From Xanthostigma xanthostigma (taxonomy: Eukaryota > Arthropoda > Insecta > Raphidioptera > Raphidiidae): a DNA stretch of 64,000 nucleotides. Shown here piece after piece: positions 1 through 15,300 of this stretch. The translations under genes were made by a program, and so were the position numbers. Position 1 is the first letter of the stretch. Every line of letters begins with the position of its first letter. Under the pieces are notes generated by a model. That model was given only the letters and a program-made list of their open reading frames with translations, was not told where the DNA came from and made no database searches. The DNA lies in the NCBI GenBank assembly GCA_963575645.1, contig OY754465.1, positions 36,095,501-36,159,500 on the forward strand, in the 5' to 3' direction.

Positions 1-840
1 ATTTGCAAATAAAACAAAAGTGGCTGACATCTGGTGTTCGACTCGGAAATCACCCTATGTAGGGCGTACAAAGAAAGCGCAAAATGGCTGCTCTCGTAAT
101 GTCATCCTCTACTCTACCGTAATAAACAAAACGAGTATTTTCATCAGCTCTGGATGTGATGCCCTTTCGAGTTTTCTCCATCCAACAAAAAACAATAATC
201 TAGTGCTGTTTACATGAGGGGAATTCCCTTTATAACTGCAGCAGCCAGTTCAGTGATGCCATCTTCTGGCCTCTGCCACTACCTCATTACTATCAAATAA
301 CAAGAGAATTGGGTGATTCGTTTTCTGTGTGCTCTTTTATTATGAAATAGGATGAATTGACTTGTTATGAGTTGCAAAAAACAATATGACAAACCTTACG
401 TAAAACAGAATAAAAATCAGTTTAATTCATGTGGATTACAAAATCAGAATGGTTACCTGAGTTTTTGTTTAAATGGTATAGAAATTGACTAATAAAACAA
501 AATATGGAATGTTCAATTATGTCCTATAAAAATTTACTAAAAAATTTCCGTTTTGAAATTGAAAATTTTCCGGAAAAACATAGTGGAGAATTTTCCGGAA
601 AAACAGTGGAAATTTTTCCCCACATTACTAACAGTAGATAATATTTATTAATGGTAAAAAAAAATCAGCAAACGATGTTCAGTTCCCGGTTGCTATGAAA
701 GTTAAGGAAAAAAGTGTAGCCTTCTTGTAATATGAGCGATTAGACCCCACACAGACGTTCCAATGCTGACGTCTACTTTCGCTTTCAACTGCGCATTTCA
801 ATAAACGTTTCAAGATCGAACTTCTCAAAGCTGTACTAAC
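1..840. other. GCN1: GCN1 intron, left edge of window
   Basis: No exon was found here on the minus strand. Bases about 20-140 resemble 25005-25090 (shared CATCTGGTGTTCGA, then a diverged copy with AAAATGGC), so this is a copy of a dispersed repeat. The rest shows nothing recognisable. Confidence 0.5.
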
Positions 841-1385
841 CTTATTCAACAGAATAGCGAGAGTCTCTAAAACGGCAGCTTTCACTTGCCAACTGAATCG
901 GTCACCGAGAATACGGATCAGAGGTCCGGTGATTGTAACGACAGAAGGCTGAAGCGCCGGAGCACTGGTTACACTGATTACTTCGCCCAAACCCTGTGCC
1001 GCCGCCTCCTTCTCATCTCCGTCTCCGTTCAAAATAGCCTCGCGGAATATCGGTAAAATCGGAGTTATACCCTTCGGTAAACAGAAGCCAGGCAAAACGC
1101 CCGATCCTTTCAAATCGCTTGCGGCAAATCTAACTGCTTGTCTAACATCGGCAACATACATGGCTTGTTGTTTTGGATCAATTGTCTTTAAAGGAAATAA
1201 ATACATTAGCGTTTGATTGTTTCATCAATAATACAAACAAATTATTCAAATAATTATTTATTTTAAGAGTTCTATTCAGACGTTAATCAAAAATTTGACA
1301 AACAAATTATATTTCTAGGTAGAAATATATATATAAAAAAAAAACTAGGTTTGAAACATTAACCCTGTAGTATAGTTACGTTGAA

Positions 1386-1425
<40 letters not shown>

Positions 1426-4400
1426 AAGTACAAAAGTACAAACATGATTTTTTAACATAATAAAAATTATTATAGCCATTTTTCCTTGGCGCTCGCGATA
1501 TAGGTATAATATATTCAGAGTATGTCTTTAGTGACTTTGGTGATTTTATCTTATTTATCAATCGCGTATAAACAAACTAGCGCAATAAAAACACGCGTTG
1601 TGGAAGAATAGATTATATTATTTAGAGCTTGTCATTCGTGATTTTATTATATTTATCGATCGCATATAAAAACAAACGCATGTAATAAAAGAATCGTTTG
1701 TATTAATTAGCATCAATACTCACTTTGGTGACTGCGTTGAGAGCTTCCCAGGCCATCAACAACACGTCTCTATCGTCATCGATACACAAATATATCAATC
1801 CCCTGAGCAGTTGCGGTATGTGCGATGAGAAGTCAGCTTTGGAAGAGCCGCAGAAAGCGCACAGCAGCGCGGCCGCAGATCTCCTTCTCAGCGGACAATC
1901 GGCCCTCGTATGTTCCAATAACTGATCGATAATTGTTCTGGTACCGGTATCGTCTGTTACTGAAAGGACGACCGTCTGACAATACTCCAGTTGTTGGGCT
2001 TCGTCGGCAGTTCCGTGAGAATCAGAGAGCGCTGTCAACAGGGCCGGCAATATCTTTGGCAAGAATCGCGTTAGAGCTTCGCCGGCAACAGAAGCTAGAA
2101 TTGCGAGGGCTTTTGTATTTACGGGAGGCGCCGACAGTTGCGGAATCAAGTATGGCAAAACCACTCTCGATTTTATAGCCATGACTTGACGCAACCCATC
2201 CAATGTACATTCTACCACTTCTGGATCTTCGTTGTTCTGGAAAATAATTACATAACCCAATAATTAATTATCTGGCGTTAATCGGTTAATTTCAGAAAGG
2301 TTTTGCTTAAAAGAAAAAATTATGCCACTGTCGGAATTTTAAGTAGATTCCTCCACTTCAGCAGCAGACGCAATAACCAGTTAGCTGCAGTTTAGTTTGA
2401 AATTACCTTATATCTGATACTGTTTTGTATTTTAGATATTTTTTATTGTAATATCTGTATTCGAAAATGCAGACACTTCTCAAAAGTATCTGGTAACAAC
2501 AATACAGGGTTGCTTTTATATATTCGTCTTAAACTCAACTTAACTGTTGAAACTAGAAAATCTTATCTTGAATTGAAAAAAATTGTCTTTTGATTCCAAA
2601 TTCAATATTGACCAAAATAACCCTCCGGTCGCGAATAAAGTCAGGATGCCATGTAAAAAATTATACTTTTAAAACTACAGCGATTAAAGGTCTGTAGTAC
2701 AATTTTCTAAAAAAACTTGTCAATTTTTTTTTTAATTAAATACAAAAATCTATCATTTTTTCAAGTGTTAGAGTGGCATTACCCCTTAAGATAGGTTTTG
2801 AGTCAATCTGACATTAATTAAGTGAACTACAAGCAAAATACACATTTTTTTTTTTTTAATTTGCTCCCCTCGGATACCAAAATTCATAAATCTAGACTAT
2901 GGAAGGAATAAAATATAAAAAGTTTTTCAAAATTGGTTGTGACGTTTGGGCTGAACGTCTGATAAAACCAATTCTAAAAATTACATAGACACTGAAATAC
3001 TTGAACGTATTATTGTAAATACTTTACTTTTTGAATATCCGTCAGTAGAAAACACCTTTGGTTTAGTTACTTTCATGTAAAGTAACTTTCATACAGTGTC
3101 TTTTATCTTTTGAAGTATTGACCGTTTGGTATTTTGTAACTAGAGAATTTTTTCAAGTATCTCCTGCAAACCTTTGGTGTACTGATATATAAAATGTATT
3201 TAACTTGCTTAACTAAAGATATTATGCAACGTGCAATACTGTTAAGAAACAAAATGAAATTCGAGTTAAAAGATAACAATTCTGGATAATAAAATAACAG
3301 AGCCTGCAGTTCACAAAAACATAATAGAGAGTAGGACATGATATATTTCTCATATCTAACTAAAAACATTTATTATACCAATTGATTTAACATCGCCGGT
3401 AAAATATCGTCCAAAGCTTTTACACCGACTGTTGAGTGTAAACTATCGAAGGTCTTCGCAGCGGCCTGTCTGACTTCTGACAGAGGATCGCACAACGCTT
3501 TACGAACTGTCGGCACCAATGAATTGACGAACGTAAGAACCATATCTCGAGATGTCGAAGCCATTATCTCCGATAAGCCAATACAAACACCTTGTCTGGT
3601 ATCAGCCTGATCGGACTGCAAACCATCTTCCAGAATCGGAATGATTTCCGGCAAAACGCGCTCGCCCAATTTTCGTACCAAGTCTCCTAATGTTCGTGCC
3701 GCCACCTATAATAAATATTTGTTAAAGTTTATAAGACTTGCAGCTTAGAAATAAACACTAACTATAGTACATTATGTTACAAGGACGGAAAGCTAATGAT
3801 TGCCAACGAGTTGTTAAGTTTACCACTAGTCACACGAATCGCAATTGCCAATTTTGCACGAATTACACGCGGTATTTTTTGTAAAAGACGCATTGAAAGA
3901 AATAACATTTCAAATTTTTAAAATTATTTTTTCACAGTTCAACTTATCCAATTATAAAAGATCATGAAATAATTTGACTTAACCTCTAAAATAGTTTAAA
4001 AGGCAAAACTATCTAATCTATGGGTATGTGTTCGAGAATTCCGTGGAAACAAAGACAAGACAAACGTTTTCTTGAAAATAATGACTGACATCATCTGCTA
4101 CAGAAGTTTCATTGTAAGCTTACACACTTATGTAGGTGAAGCCCACATCTATTTTTTAAGTGTCAACATTGATTAAAATATTAGTATACCTTACTCAATG
4201 GTGTCAATATAAAAGTACTTATATCAAAATCGATAGGTCAAAAAAATTACAGATATATAGGTCCAAGACTATTTAATATCTTGCCCAATAATCTCAAATA
4301 GACCTTAAATAAAGCTAATTTAAATAATTGGGTACAATTTAATTACAACACTATAAAAGGAGTAATCGACAATATATAGTTGTATAAAAATAATAAATAA

Positions 4401-6334
4401 TTAATTACTTTCTTACTTCACTCTACAGTTTCCTACTTAATTTAAGGTATTGTTTCTTACGGACAAGTTGTTTTTAAGAACTTAAGTAAGATTACGATAA
4501 TTTTATTTTATGTATGTTTTAATTAAATATTAAATTTATTATTATTATTATTATTAAACGCTCTAAAAAATGTGTATATTTTTTATCACCTCAAGGAGTG
4601 TTGCAATGAAGGCTCTCATTTTTGTTTCTTCAGATGGCGCCAGTTGCTAGTAAGGTATGTGTTAAACATTTACATTTTTTATTCATCAGATAGCGTTAGT
4701 GTGTCAAACGTTTAGAGATTAACGGTTTGTTTTTATTATTTTCTCGCATCCACTCTTATGGATATTTAGCATGGTTTATCCATAATTAATATAAGGAATG
4801 AGAAATTAAAAATACAAGACTGCGATTTGGCTGTAAAATGATGTATATAAACAGTATTGACATTTGAATAGCAGATACCTCACCCGCTAGTGGGGCCATT
4901 TAAGTGGTGGAAAAAAGTCTGGCAGCCGTCATTGTCAAAACGTTGTCTATTCTCTACATCAACAATCTAATTATTTCCGATAATTTTCAGTAGTAATTTT
5001 ATGAGCGCATTTAATACCTGTCTTTTGTCATAGCTGGTGCTGGCCAAACAGCCTAACAACAAAGCGAACAACGTAGGCAATATCTCTCTGAGTGTGCGCG
5101 GCGTATTCGTTACGACCACTTTCCAAACGTGCAAAGCTGCCTGTCGAACCATCAAAGCCACATCGGAACGACCCATATACAGACCCGCCAGCACTCTGTT
5201 GCGGCGTTCAGCCCCCAGTGCTCTGATAATCGCTTGATGACTCTGCTCCGTACCGAAATTGTCGTCTTCGCTGGCCGTTTCCGTACTCATTTTGCCCGAT
5301 ACGCCCGATATACGGTACAGAAGGTCGCCCAACAGCTGTACAGAACTGTAAACAAAACAAAACAAAATAATCATCTGGTATTTATTATCATTGTAATTGC
5401 GTATTTAACACGCCCCTATTAATGAATTTTTTCAACTTTGAACAAATTAAATATCTATTTCGCGTATTTGCCATGTTTTCACGTCATAAGCTATCTACAT
5501 TTTAATACTATCAAAATGTACAGCATTTTGTCACCATGGTCGCTGTAAGTCCTATACCGTAGCTACTCAAGGTCGTGTATGGGCTATGTGCACGGAGGCG
5601 GAGTTACAAATTTTTCGATGCGAGCGTTTGTGGTGAGCACTAGGGGAAACTGCGAACTCCAATTTTCCGTATGTCAGTGAGCAATGTTTATTAAAAGTGA
5701 AAATAATTATAATTTTATGAAGTTTTTTAATTACAAAGAAAACATAGGAAAAATAAGCGATCTGGAAATGCTTGTTGTGTTCCGGGCTATTGCGCTGATG
5801 GCGATTTAAGTAAAAAGTCATTGGCGCCCTAATTTGACGTTCCGCTGTCAGTGTAAACAAATTAACATCAGTTTTCTTTATTACATTTTTTTTTGACACA
5901 TCATGGCCAACTAAAGTTTTTGACTTATCACCATAGAAACATGTCGCGATTTCCATAAAAAGTTAGTTCAATAATTCTCTATTACCCACTAGCGGCGCTA
6001 ATAGGCTTCGTGCACACAGCCTATATAGCGAATAAAGTTATCTACCTGTATCTAATTCTCCAGTTGTCGTCAAACAATCCTTTTTCCAATTCCGGAAGCA
6101 GCAGCATGATGGCCGTGTCTGCGTAAAGATTGACGATCCGTTGTCCCGCTTTGAGGGCGGTGTCTCGCACATATTCGTTTTCATCAGCGAGCGCCTGCAA
6201 TATCGGATTGATGATCTGCCCTATGTAAGGCGTGAATTCGGCCGTAAATGCCACGGGCATGTATATAAACATCATTATGTAGCCGTCCTTCACGTGCGGC
6301 GCTATGTCTGTCCTCTCAGCTGTTGCGATTATCT
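841..6334 (-). CDS. GCN1: GCN1 exons 22-26: C-terminal HEAT region leading to the GCN2-binding part (codons 1734-2334)
   Basis: Exon 22 begins upstream of the first in-frame ATG, at the acceptor ending at 6335, and restores [20 protein letters not shown]. Exon 23 carries [19 protein letters not shown] and [15 protein letters not shown]; exon 24 [15 protein letters not shown]; exon 25 [20 protein letters not shown]; exon 26 [16 protein letters not shown]. In the family this region approaches the segment that binds the RWD domain of GCN2; I infer that the end of that segment lies off the left edge. All four junctions here are phase 0 or restore a conserved codon. Confidence 0.94.
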
Positions 6335-9300
6335 CTGTTCAACACACAATGATATTGGACTATTCACAATAAAAATCGATAGATGGCAGCAGTATGACAT
6401 TTCTTAGATTCATACATAATCTAATCCACAATAGGCTATTTGCTTCTTATCTCTTTATTGTTCTAAATTTTTATATACTTGTATTTATACACTGTAATTT
6501 CTTTTTTCGCGCACTCAAAATTTCAAGTATATAAGTTGACGCGAAAACACGAACCGCCATGTTTGCCTACTGTGACGTCATTGTTGTAGTATACAAGTGC
6601 ACAGGAGGCTCGTAGTGTTTACTACGGACGTGTGTCGTGTGTTTATACCATAGATACATATATATTAATAGATAGCGGATGCCTATCCTTGAACATAGTG
6701 CGGAATGGTTCCAATTAGAAGCCATATGGAAGCCATTTTGTACGTGGAAAACGCCGTAAAAAGCGCGCGGGATTCAAAAAGATTAAATATTCTATAATAT
6801 TATGATGTTAATGGAAAAACAATAAAACTCGCAGTAAACAGTGATATTTTGCTCCAAAACCTATTTTTATATTTAAACGTTTCAAAAATTACAAAACTGA
6901 GCATAAATATAAAATAAAAGCTTAGAACATTTTACATTGTCAGATTGGCATCAATGCTTGTCAACCTTGATGCCAAATTGACAATGTAAAATGTTATAAG
7001 CTTTTACATTATATTTATGCTCAATTTTGTAATTTTTGAAACGTTTCAGTATAAAAATAGGTTTTGGAGCGAAATATCACTGTTTACTGCGAGTTTTATT
7101 GTTTTTCCATTAACATCACATTATAGAATATTTAATCTTTTTGAATCCCGCGCGCTTTTTACGGCGTTTTCCACGTACAAAATGGCTTCTAAAAGGTACA
7201 GGAGGCGCTAGTGTATCCGCAATCTATTAAATATAAGGTATATGTTACGGTTAATACAAGAAAGTAGTTTATTCGCGAATTAATCGGCTAATTACCCAAA
7301 TTAACCAATCCTTGACGTTGGTTAATTCGGGTATTAGCCGGTTAATTCGCGAATAAACTACTTTCTTGTATTAACCGTAACATATATATCTATGGTGTGT
7401 TCACTACAAATCTGATGTCACACTTCAAGCCATCATGGCGGGTAGCGTTTTTTGACATGTCAAAAAATTACAACTGTTGAAATCATAATAATAAATCAAC
7501 CTCGTGTTTTTGTGAACACAAAATGATAATTTCTGATCTCTTATTCGATAAATTATTGTATTTAGATAATAATTTAACCATTTATTTTTTATAGTGTCAA
7601 ATACCCTATTCATATTTTTCAGGACCTAGAAGTTTATGCATGAAAATATTGGTTTCTTTTCCCCGCACATAGGAATAATTTCAAAATGGAGCCCCAAATG
7701 TCAGCTATTTTGATTTTAAATACATTACAAGGTTTTGAGAGTTTCCAAGATCAAAATGCCAAGCCGTTGTTTTCATTGCGCAACTTCGCTCATAGCTGGC
7801 TTTTGGGATGTTGATGTTGAAAAAGTATCGATATATCGATATTTTTAATTCAAAACATCGATATTTTTAGCCAATATATTTTGATCGGATATATCGATAC
7901 AAAATATCCAATATCGAAAATTGTATCAAAAACGATATATTTTTTTATTTATGCTAAAGTCACTAGAATCCAATTTATTTTTGTAATTATTATATTGCCT
8001 AACAAAAAGAAATACTGGTAAAAATACCTTCATTTTTATTGAGATTTTTGTACATTAAAATAATGTACATTTTGTATAAAAATTACTATTGATAATATTA
8101 AGCTAAATACCTACACTATTATTTTAAAAACGCAAAATCTTTTAAAAATTTGACCAATATATCAACATATCGATATTTTTTCCTCGATATATCGACGTCG
8201 ATATTGATATTTTTATAAATATCGATACAACGATATAACAATATTTTTTTCACTTCGACATCCCTACCATATACTTATATGTTTAGCGTGTTGTCTAAAA
8301 AATCTGGCAGCAGAAACTTTTGAATTTTTCTCAGAAATTTTGAAAACTTGAGTTACGAGTTAAGGTGAGCATTTAGCAATGAATGAAAGCAGATTTCGCC
8401 TGCACCAACAAACTGATAGCTAGGAGTTTGTAAAAAAAAAAAAAAACTATTATAAGTGCGTACCGGGCATCAACTTGTGCAATTTCTCCACTCCGAGACC
8501 AGCTACGACTTCCGACAGACCCTGCGCTGCACCCGATCTATCTACGGAACTTGATTCGGATGTCAAAGTCTGCATCAACCAGGGCAGCAGATCTTCAAAA
8601 CTAGCTTCGCCCATTCCACGTACCATTGCGCCCAGAGCGCGTGCGCTAACACTTCTCACCTAGACACAAAAACGTATGCCGATCAATAATATTATTAGTT
8701 AGAAGTAGAGACGGAAAGTCAACGACATTATCGGTAGCAATTAATTGATAAATTATCAATAGTTTCAAAATTTTGCAAAAAACTACTTTTGCAAATTAAA
8801 AAGAAAATGACAAAACGCGTAATTTTAGAAATCTACTGCATATTACAAACTTTTATTTATCGTTGGTTCGTTTTTTTAACAGTAGGGTGGCGATTCTCTT
8901 AGATGTAGTCAACACGTCAACACCTACCTCAGGTACGGGATCTAGTAGTGATGTCTTCAGTCCGGGTATAATTGTTGGTAAATATGGTTTAAGATCCTTT
9001 TGATCTGTCAAAGAGTACATGTTGCCTATAATCTGAGCGGCCATCTTGCGTGTTTCAGTCGAACGATCTTGGAACGCTCTTTGTACAACGGGCATTATTA
9101 GAGCAAGTGACGGCGCGTCGATGAAATGAACAAACTGAGTATCGAGCAGCGTTTGAAGACATGCAGATGTTTTATTCGATGGATCTTGGAGAGCTTGTAG
9201 AAGGACCGGAACAATGGCTGCAAAATTTCACGATTGAAATATCGAGTCAAACGTTCAATAAGCATAAAATAATCCGCACTACCCAGATATCACAGAAACT

Positions 9301-12300
9301 TTTAAAAAATTGTAATTCAGTTAATGTATTTGTACTACAGTGAAACACAATTTTTGAAAACCCAAACAAAATTTATAAAAAAATTCACGGGAATTAGGAT
9401 AATAAAAAAACAACGATTAAACAATCATTGAAAGATGCGATGTTTCGTTTCTTTTATTGAATATTTTGCAATTTTGCTCATTTATTACAAATATCGCATC
9501 TTAAAAAATGAAGTGAGTACAATCTGGCATCCAGCAAAATGATCGTCTGGCATCAAAGAAATGTATTTTGCGCAACTAACCTTGAATTTCAGGATTCCGA
9601 ATAACAGAACCGATCACCCTCAAAGCTTCAGCTCCGGCGGCTTGAACTTTCATGTGCGAGTCACTCAATACCTCAATCAATTTTGGCACAATGCTTGGTA
9701 AACAAGACGATAATTGCTTTGGTGCACAATACGCCATCGAACCGAGCAACTCCACGGATCCTAAAATCAATTGATCAATCAATCATCAGCTTTTTATATT
9801 TTAGAGCTGTGTTGTCAACTGTTCGGATATTTATTTTTCGAGGAATTTGTAGGCAAAGTGACCAAGAAATTAACAGGACATTTATGACCTAGAAATTGCG
9901 TGTTTCAGAACTCTTTTTTTTTGTACCATTATATCCATTTTGTTTCCATAACAAAAATAGGTTATGTGTGGACTGTGGATACTATCGACAGCTTTTGTGA
10001 AAATTGGGACTTTAAAAAGTATAAACATTTTTTGTGTGTCTCAGCGAGAACATTTAAACGTCCAGACATGTCACGTCCAAGAACACTACTTTGCTAACAT
10101 CAAATATTGATTAATTTTCGAAGCAGCAGTCATTGTTACACTACCTGTTTTTGTTCTCCACGAATCTTCCTCAAGGGCCGCAAGCAAAGAAGGCAGAACC
10201 AATTTTACACCATGTGCCGACAGTTTACTCATGACCACTCTAGCCGTGTCGTCTGTAGCCGTTCGCACGTACTGGCTCGTGTCTCCAAAACACAACAGAA
10301 GGTGTGGCAGAACATGGACAATGTATGGTTCAAACAGTCTGCCCAGCATCTGACACAATATTTCGAAAGCAAACAATGCTCCTGAAAATCATACGATTAT
10401 AAAAGCAAAAATTTTTCTGATATATTTATAAATGCTTTTTAAAAAATATCGACACATCAATAATTTGATATATCGATACAACAATAAATTGATATATATC
10501 AATGCAATGTTTTAATATATATCAATACATCAATAATTTGATTTATCAATACATCAATAAATTAATTTATTGATACATCTATACACACCAATGTTTTGAT
10601 TTTGATTAAATCGATAATTTCGATTATATTGATAAATGGGATGAAATGAAATACACTATCCCTTAGCTTTAAACTTGTTTTTATATCTTCGGGTTTATCC
10701 TATTATAAAATTTATAGGTGCAAAATTTCATTTTCTAATTGAATAGTTTCTTAGTTTTAAGGCCGCTGCACACGAGGCTAGAAACACTGCTAGATTCCTT
10801 GCTAGATTTGCCTACTAGTATTCTAGCGCTGGTTTTCTTGATTGCTGTTAAGTGTTCGCTTCACACGAGACTATTTTTCAAGTTTGTTTTGTGGATAGAT
10901 CTGGTGCGCGCGTAGTGACAGTTCGAATATAAACACAGAGCAAAACGTGTCTGCTGTCTGACTCTGAGCAGAATGACGCCATGTGGGCGTTTGTTCAAGT
11001 ACCCACGTGAAGATACTTCTTCCTGATTGGTTCTTGCTCATATCTAGCAGGGAAAATAGCCCCTAGCAAGGCAGCCCGCAGTGACGTCATTTCCAGCTTC
11101 GTACTCAGCCTGTCGGCTAGCAGAACTCCTAGCAGCGTTTCTAGCTTCGTGTGCAGCGGTCTTTAGTTGCCTCTTCCTTGCTTCATACCTAACCTTCCCT
11201 TCTATGTACTGTTTCGATATACATGCAATATATAGACTCATTGATATTTTCAAAAATTAGTAATTTCTCATCAGTTAACGTACCTTCTCTATGTTTGTAA
11301 TTCTTTTTATCCTGTATAGCTTCAGTCAGTTTAGTCATTATGTCGAGCTGTTTCAGCGCAAGGATACCCATTCCTTTTACAAGTCCCGCTATGCCATACG
11401 CAGCGCCCCTACGGTCACCGTACTTTTCAGATTTCAATAATTGGTGAAGAAGTTTATTGACTATGTTTGGCGCATCGTCTTTAATCGATGGAACCAAATG
11501 CGGCAAACAATTCGCGACTGACTCTTGCACCTGTAGACGTTTCACGTTAATATCGACGAACTTCAATGAATCAATATCAACATATCATATTACCTGTTGC
11601 GAAGGTGTAGACAACGCCGATATGAGTCTCATTACAATCGGTTTTATTCTTTCATCATCTTTATCCAAATGTCTAGCAAGAGATCCCATCAAAATGACAA
11701 CACTTTGCCGTACTGCGTCAAAACTGCCAGATTTTGGTGCTTTGTCCATAAATTTTTCAAATACAGGTAGCACTGTACTTACTGTATCCTAGATGAAAAA
11801 AAAAGAGTGAAAACAGTTAGTACTCTCATAGTTTGTGTAAAAATCGTATGTGTGTGTGTGTGTGTGTCCAGTTATCAGTTTCATAGTATGTGTAAACATC
11901 GATTTTTTCGTCACATGGACTTTTGGGCAGAGAAAGCGACGCTGGACAAAAAAATTGGTAAATTTGGCTTCTATCTGTAATTTTCAATTTACCTTTCCAT
12001 GCAATTCTACGACTTGCAAAGCCGCAGCGAGCATTTCTTTTCTGACCACTTCATTTCGATCACCCAACCCGTGTTGAACGAAAAATGTTATTAGCTTTCC
12101 AATCGATTCGGTTGAAAGAAGCGGCGCGAGTTGCGCCAACGCTAAGGCAATGCCTCTCCGAGGTCCCCACATGTCTATGGGCTGTTCGATCACGCGACCG
12201 AAGTTGTCTAGTTGTGGCGGGATGAGCTGTACAGACAATCTATTTTAATACCGTAGTTGGCTTTTGAACAAAAATACGTTCAAATGAGCACTGGTTCAGA

Positions 12301-15300
12301 ATTAAAAAAATACTTTTGATAAAAAATTAAAAAACATAAAATAAAAAATGTAAAAAGACCCATTGGCGAAATAAAAAATTGGAACTAAACAAGATTTTAA
12401 GTTCAATAACTGCAATCAGAGATCCATCAATTCATATAAAATCCGCGAAGTTAGTGCATAGTGATAATTTATAGATCCTAATTGGCCTCCGATTGAAGTC
12501 GTTAAGCATTTTAGTATGAATATCCTCTTTTGCAGTCGGGCTTTTTAATAATTTTTTGACGTGATAACGTCTTATAAATTGATAAAACACCGGCTGCACG
12601 CACGAAAAAGAGTAACGTTCCGCAAGCGAGAGCGCGATATAAGCGATAGTCTCTCTCTTCTCGCGTGACGTCAGAGAGTAGTGTGCGTTCAACATTTTTT
12701 TCGGCTGTTCCAGCATAAGCTACATCTGACAGATGGCCAGATAAATTATACGGTTTGTTAACAAATTTATAATATATATACATTCTTTTAAATGTCTTTT
12801 ATAATTGCTTAAAAATATGTATTTTGCTTTGGTTGATCAAATTATTAGTCGGTAAAAATATAGTTTGACAGCTATTTAGGTTATGTATTATTAAATATGA
12901 TATTCGAGCGGAATACGTTATCACGTAAAACTATCGTCCGTAAACCGACTTTACAGACAACCAATTTTTTTTTTACTTGTTAATCGATAAAAAAAAATAA
13001 TGACGAAAACGAGGGAAAATTGTTAAGTTACGAAAAAAAATATTGATTTTAAACCTTTAAAAGTTCTCAAAATCAAGTAGACCGCAAGCTACGAGAAGGA
13101 AAACTTACAGTGAGCTTATTGTGGTACACGTCAAGAAGCCTGTTCAGCGTTTTTTGAATAACTTTCGGGTCTGCTATAGCTTGGGGTTCGAGTAAAGCAT
13201 GCAGAGCGCGAGCCACAGCCTGCTGAATGCTTTCCACTGGATGTTGAATGTCGGCCATCAAAACGTCACTCAAATTCGCAGTTACCTCCAAGTTTGCTTT
13301 TGTCCACAAGGCGTCCGCCAATTCTCTAAACAATTGATCAATCAATATCTTATAAAGGATATTATTTATTTTTATTAATTGTTATTCAGTGATTTACTTT
13401 AGTTTTGTTTAATGTACAGTCAATATTGTACATCAGATATTGTTTATGATCGCTCTACGTATGAGTTATGCGTTGCATAGTACAACTTACTGAGGTTTGG
13501 TTAGTTTAACCCATAGATATATATATTTAATAGATTGCGGATACACTAGCGCCTCCTGTACCTTTTAGAAGCCATTTTGTACGTGGAAAACGCCGTAAAA
13601 AGCGCGCGAGATTTAAAAATATTAATTATTTTTTAATATGATTTTATTGAGAAAAACGACAAAACTCACAGTAAACAGTGATATTTCGCTCCAAAACCTA
13701 TTTTTATACTGAAACGTTTCAAAAATTACAAAATTTAGCATAAATATAATGTAAAAGCTTAGAACATTTTACATTGTCAATTTGGCATCAAGGTTGACAA
13801 GCATTGATGCCAATCTAACAATGTAAAATGTTCTAAGCTTTTATATTATATTTATGCTCAGTTTTGTAATTTTTGAAACGTTTCAATATAAAAATAGGTT
13901 TTGGAGCGAAATATCGCTGTTTACTGTGAGTTTTATTGTTTTTCCATTAACATATTATAGAATATTTAATCTTTTTGAATCCCGCGCACTTTTTACGGCG
14001 TTTTCCACGTACAAAATGGCTTCCATATGGCTTCTAATTGGAACCATTCCACACAATGCTCAAGGATAGGCATCCGCTATCTATTAAGTCAAAGTTATTT
14101 ATGATTTTTTTTTAAGCTATTGCATAGCTTTTATCGCGGGCTTTGAGCGCGGCGACCGAATCAAGAAATTCCGTAACAAAAAAACCTAACACCCCCCCCC
14201 TACGACCGGCACAGCGTTGAAAGCCGTGCATCGTCTAACGTCGTTTCAGTTCGGCAGACTTTGGCACGGTGTTTAACAAAGTGCATTTATTAATGAAGAA
14301 AGTGATAAAAAAATAGTGAAAGAAAATGAGTGAGTACTCTATATACATACATTTTATTATTATCACAAATGAAGTATATTTTTTTTTTAATTTTTTGAAT
14401 TTATATATAATACTGCTATAAAAATAACCTAAATTATTTAGGTTATGTGCAGAGAAAGTATAATATATAATATTATCATATCATATTAATATTATAAATG
14501 CGAATGTAAGTTTGTTTGTTACGCTTTCACGCAAAAACTACTTAACCGATCATCATGAAACTTTGCACATACACTCTTGAAGGTATTAGAAGTAACATAG
14601 GATACTTTTTATTAAAAAAAAATAAAAATTTTTTACGAAAAATAAGAAAGGGTTGAAAACATTTTTTGGGCCCAAAAATACCGAAAAATTTCTCCGAATC
14701 GTTTCAAAATTGAAATTTAACCCTTTAGTAATGATTAAAATGTGCTATTAAAATTTCATTAAAATCGGCCCGACAGGACCGGACTTACAAATTTTATGAA
14801 AACGAAATATTATAAATGCGAATGTAAGTTTGTTTGTTACGCTTTCACGCAAAAACTACTTAACCGATCATCATGAAACTTTGCACATACACTCTTGAAG
14901 GTATTAGAAGTAACATAGGATACTTTTTATTAAAAAAAAATAAAAATTTTTTACGAAAAATAAGAAAATTGTTTGTCAAAATATGTGCAATACCTCAACC
15001 CCTGATATGCATGTCAAAAGTCGATTTCCATCTCAATCGCGGGCGTAGCCGCGGGTAGCGGCTAGTATCTATATAAATGTACATCGCGCGAAATTCTATG
15101 ATCAAACTCTCAATATCGTTCTTTTTGTTCAAATTTTTTGAATGAATAATTGTTTTGGTGTGTAATTACACTATTTATACCTTATTATTTATACCTAGCT
15201 ATTTTCGTTTTATAGAGAAGAAAAACTTAAAGACCTAAAAAGAATATGCAATAGCTTTACCGCGGCAGTCCCCGAGTGCCACACTTATTTTTTTTTAGAT

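Noticed and set aside
679-840. Extension of GCN1 exon 26 past 841
   Set aside because: The frame stays open but loses GCN1 similarity exactly at a good donor (AAG|GTTAGT).
11850-11870. GT-rich run as a regulatory site
   Set aside because: A plain (GT)n microsatellite of about nine units in an intron.
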